DNA from: DATKSS01 sp049582065 | GTDB taxonomy: Bacteria; Chloroflexota; Dormibacteria; Dormibacterales; Dormibacteraceae | DNA length: 39,011 bases | Direction of reading: 5' to 3' | Assembly (NCBI GenBank): GCA_049582065.1 | Contig: JBAUTF010000243.1 | Span: 1-39,011 of the forward strand | Shown: positions 37,363 through 39,011 of the stretch, piece by piece | Numbering within the stretch: position 1 is the first letter of the stretch | Layout of the letters: each line of letters opens with the position of its first letter | Notes under the pieces: model-generated | What the model saw: only the letters and a program-made list of their open reading frames with translations | Database searches by the model: none | What the model was told of the DNA's origin: nothing | Position numbers and translations under genes: made by a program

Positions 37363-38040
37363 CTATCGCAGGTCAACCCGGTGGAATTTCTCGACTCGGG
37401 CCATGGCGCGCCAGCGTCGTGTCAGCGCGGCAGGGTTCGGAGTCTGGCTCGCGTGAGCCAGCCTGGCCGCGATCTTCTTGCCGATCACCTCGCCGACGTC
37501 CACCTCGAGGTCCGGCTGCTGGCCACCAAAGCACCATGCCTCGGCCGTCTCGTGCGGAGGGCCGGCCCCGGGGTAGCTGAGCGGGTCGCGCGCGCTCGGC
37601 CATGCGGCGTCGAGCGACACGCGACCGACGACCCGGTGGTCAGGGTGATAGCGGTAAGCCACGTTCGGGTCGAACGTCAAGAGGACGTCGGGCCTGGTGG
37701 CGCGGATCTCGCGGACTAGCTCCTCACGCAGCTCGAGGCTCTCGACGAGCTCCGCGTCAGGGTGGCGCAGAAAGGTGACGCGGTGCGCGCCCATGAGCTC
37801 GGCGGCGATCTCCTGCTCGCGCTCACGCAGCCTGGCGACCTTCTCGCGGGATTTGGTGGCGTCGCGTGCCCCCTTGTCACCAGAGGTCGCCAGCACGAAG
37901 TCGACCATCGCGCCGTGAGCGGACATCATCAGCACGGCGCCCGCGCAATAGAACTCGATGTCGTCGGGGTGGGCCACGATGCACAGAGCGCGCCTGATGC
38001 GGGGGTCGCCCGGCCCGGTGAAATGTCGGGGGCGGGCCAT
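37363..38040 (-). CDS. PIG-L / LmbE-like deacetylase
   Basis: PIG-L family enzymes are zinc-dependent deacetylases of N-acetylglucosamine-type substrates (for example BshB and MshB in low-molecular-weight thiol synthesis). The 225-aa protein has the metal motif AHPDD (23-27), a Rossmann-like core (VDFVLATSGDKGARD) and the third ligand region YHPDHRVVGRV. The substrate is not identifiable: no partner thiol-biosynthesis gene is present. The start is ATG 38040, immediately after the recN stop. Its place between recN and scpA is probably lineage-specific. Confidence 0.87.
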   Translation of the reverse strand: MARPRHFTGPGDPRIRRALCIVAHPDDIEFYCAGAVLMMSAHGAMVDFVLATSGDKGARDATKSREKVARLREREQEIAAELMGAHRVTFLRHPDAELVESLELREELVREIRATRPDVLLTFDPNVAYRYHPDHRVVGRVSLDAAWPSARDPLSYPGAGPPHETAEAWCFGGQQPDLEVDVGEVIGKKIAARLAHASQTPNPAALTRRWRAMARVEKFHRVDLR

Positions 38041-39011
38041 CTACCTGCGCCGCGCCTCGTCGAGGAGCTCGTGCGCGCGCGCCACCGCCTTGGCGGTCAC
38101 ACCGCCGCTCATCATGCGAGCTATCTCCCGGGCACGCTCGCCGTCGTCGCCAAGCTCTCGCACGCTGACCACATTGCGTCCGTCCGGTCCGGCCGTCTTC
38201 TCGACCACCAGGTGGTGGTCGGCGAACGAGGCGATCTGGGCCAGGTGGGTGACCACCAGCACCTGGTGGCGGGAACCGAGCGCTTTCAGCCGCAAGCCGA
38301 CCTGGATCGCAGCCTCGCCGCCGATCCCGGCGTCGACCTCGTCGAAGACGAGCGTCGGCAGGTGGTCGGCGTCAGCGCCGACGGTCTTGATCGCCAGCAT
38401 CACGCGTGCCAGCTCGCCGCCGGAGGCGACACGGGCAAGTGGCGCAAGGGGCTCGCCCGGATTGGCCGAGAACATCATCTCGGGGATCTCGGCACCGCCG
38501 GGCCCGATGTCGGGTTGCTGCCGGAGCTCGACCTCGAAGCGGGCTCCCTCGAGCCTGAGTCCGCCGAGCTCCGCCACGACCGACTTCTGCATCCGGCGCG
38601 CCGCGCTGGCGCGGGCCTTGGTCAGCCGGCCGGCGGCGGCCTCCAGATCCTCCCGGCGCCGGTCCCGGTGCGCCGACGCGGCGGCGACCGCCGTGTCGAG
38701 ATCCCGAGTCGCGCCGACCTGGCGCTCGAGCCGGTCGCACTCCTCGATTGCGTGCTCGATCGATCCCCCGTACTTGCGCTTGATGGCATCGAGAACGGAC
38801 AGGCGGGTCTCGATCGCCTCCAGGCGGCGGGGGTCCGAGTCGAGCAACTCGCCGTGCCGGCGTATCTCCGCGGCGACATCGGCGGCCTCTTCCGCAATCG
38901 ACTCCAGCCGTGCAGCCTGTGCCGCCAACCTTGGATCGAGGTCTGAGGCTGAACGGATGGCGGCGGCCGCCCGGCTGACTCCCTCGTCGCGCAGCGCGGC
39001 CAGGGCCTGCT
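38041..39011 (-). CDS. recN: DNA repair protein RecN, C-terminal part
   Basis: RecN is an SMC-like ATPase that acts early in double-strand-break repair. About 323 C-terminal codons are present and the frame is open to the window edge, so the N-terminal Walker A half is missing only because of the cut. Visible are the coiled coil with DPRRLEAIETRLSVLDAIKR and KRKYGGSIEHAIEEC, the ABC signature ASGGELARVMLAIK, Walker B TLVFDEVDAGIGGEAA and the H-loop VTHLAQIASFADHHLVVEK. It begins the operon running to plsC. Confidence 0.96.
   Translation of the reverse strand, partial: QALAALRDEGVSRAAAAIRSASDLDPRLAAQAARLESIAEEAADVAAEIRRHGELLDSDPRRLEAIETRLSVLDAIKRKYGGSIEHAIEECDRLERQVGATRDLDTAVAAASAHRDRRREDLEAAAGRLTKARASAARRMQKSVVAELGGLRLEGARFEVELRQQPDIGPGGAEIPEMMFSANPGEPLAPLARVASGGELARVMLAIKTVGADADHLPTLVFDEVDAGIGGEAAIQVGLRLKALGSRHQVLVVTHLAQIASFADHHLVVEKTAGPDGRNVVSVRELGDDGERAREIARMMSGGVTAKAVARAHELLDEARRR

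Noticed and set aside
1..39011. Mobile elements, CRISPR arrays, tRNA or rRNA genes
   Set aside because: No transposase or integrase motif, no regularly spaced direct repeats and no tRNA-like cloverleaf was seen; the repeats present are short, scattered palindromes.

Overview
The window is 39 kb of GC-rich bacterial chromosome made almost entirely of conserved housekeeping genes, packed with short overlaps and frequent GTG and TTG starts. No phage, transposase, CRISPR array, tRNA or rRNA gene was seen, and no gene-free stretch exceeds about 200 bp. Gene content, GC richness and compact operons suggest an uncultured Terrabacteria lineage near Chloroflexota, for example Dormibacterota. This is an inference from gene order and sequence style; a ribosomal-protein tree would settle it.

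Layout. (1) 1-20489, all on the minus strand, is a long array for translation, transcription, secretion and recombination. In transcription order it reads infC-rpmI-rplT-SpoU methylase-pheS-pheT-CvpA-like-tyrS, then yebC, ruvC-ruvA-ruvB-DUF2905-secD-secF, rimP-nusA-ylxR-infB-rbfA-nrnA-truB-ribF and a GlpB-like gene cut by the window edge. (2) 20490-25798 holds the infC leader with a clear intrinsic terminator (likely an attenuator), a divergent lipoprotein gene, thrS, a DedA-family gene and an MFS gene. (3) 24476-32513 is a minus-strand operon dinG-rsmI-metG-tatD-rsmA-MFS. (4) 32621-33931 is a lone plus-strand AAA+ ATPase with a leaderless-type promoter. (5) 33947-39011 is a minus-strand operon recN-PIG-L deacetylase-scpA-scpB-rluB-cmk-plsC.

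The most unusual signal concerns translation starts. Four genes (nrnA, infC, tatD, rluB) have no ATG, GTG or TTG where their conserved N-terminus must begin, and a SpoU methylase may be a fifth. In each, an ATC or ATA sits at the expected place, usually behind a good Shine-Dalgarno sequence or in the same 4-nt or 8-nt stop/start overlap used by neighbouring gene pairs. Such codons are normally rejected by IF3, and infC itself, which encodes IF3, is one of the set.

A second signal is a group of small dispersed palindromic repeats. In family A the stem arms co-vary between copies, and one copy is translated in frame at the N-terminus of ScpB. Family B supplies the stop codon of ylxR and the ribosome binding site of the DedA gene. 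Family C forms hairpins at gene 3' ends.
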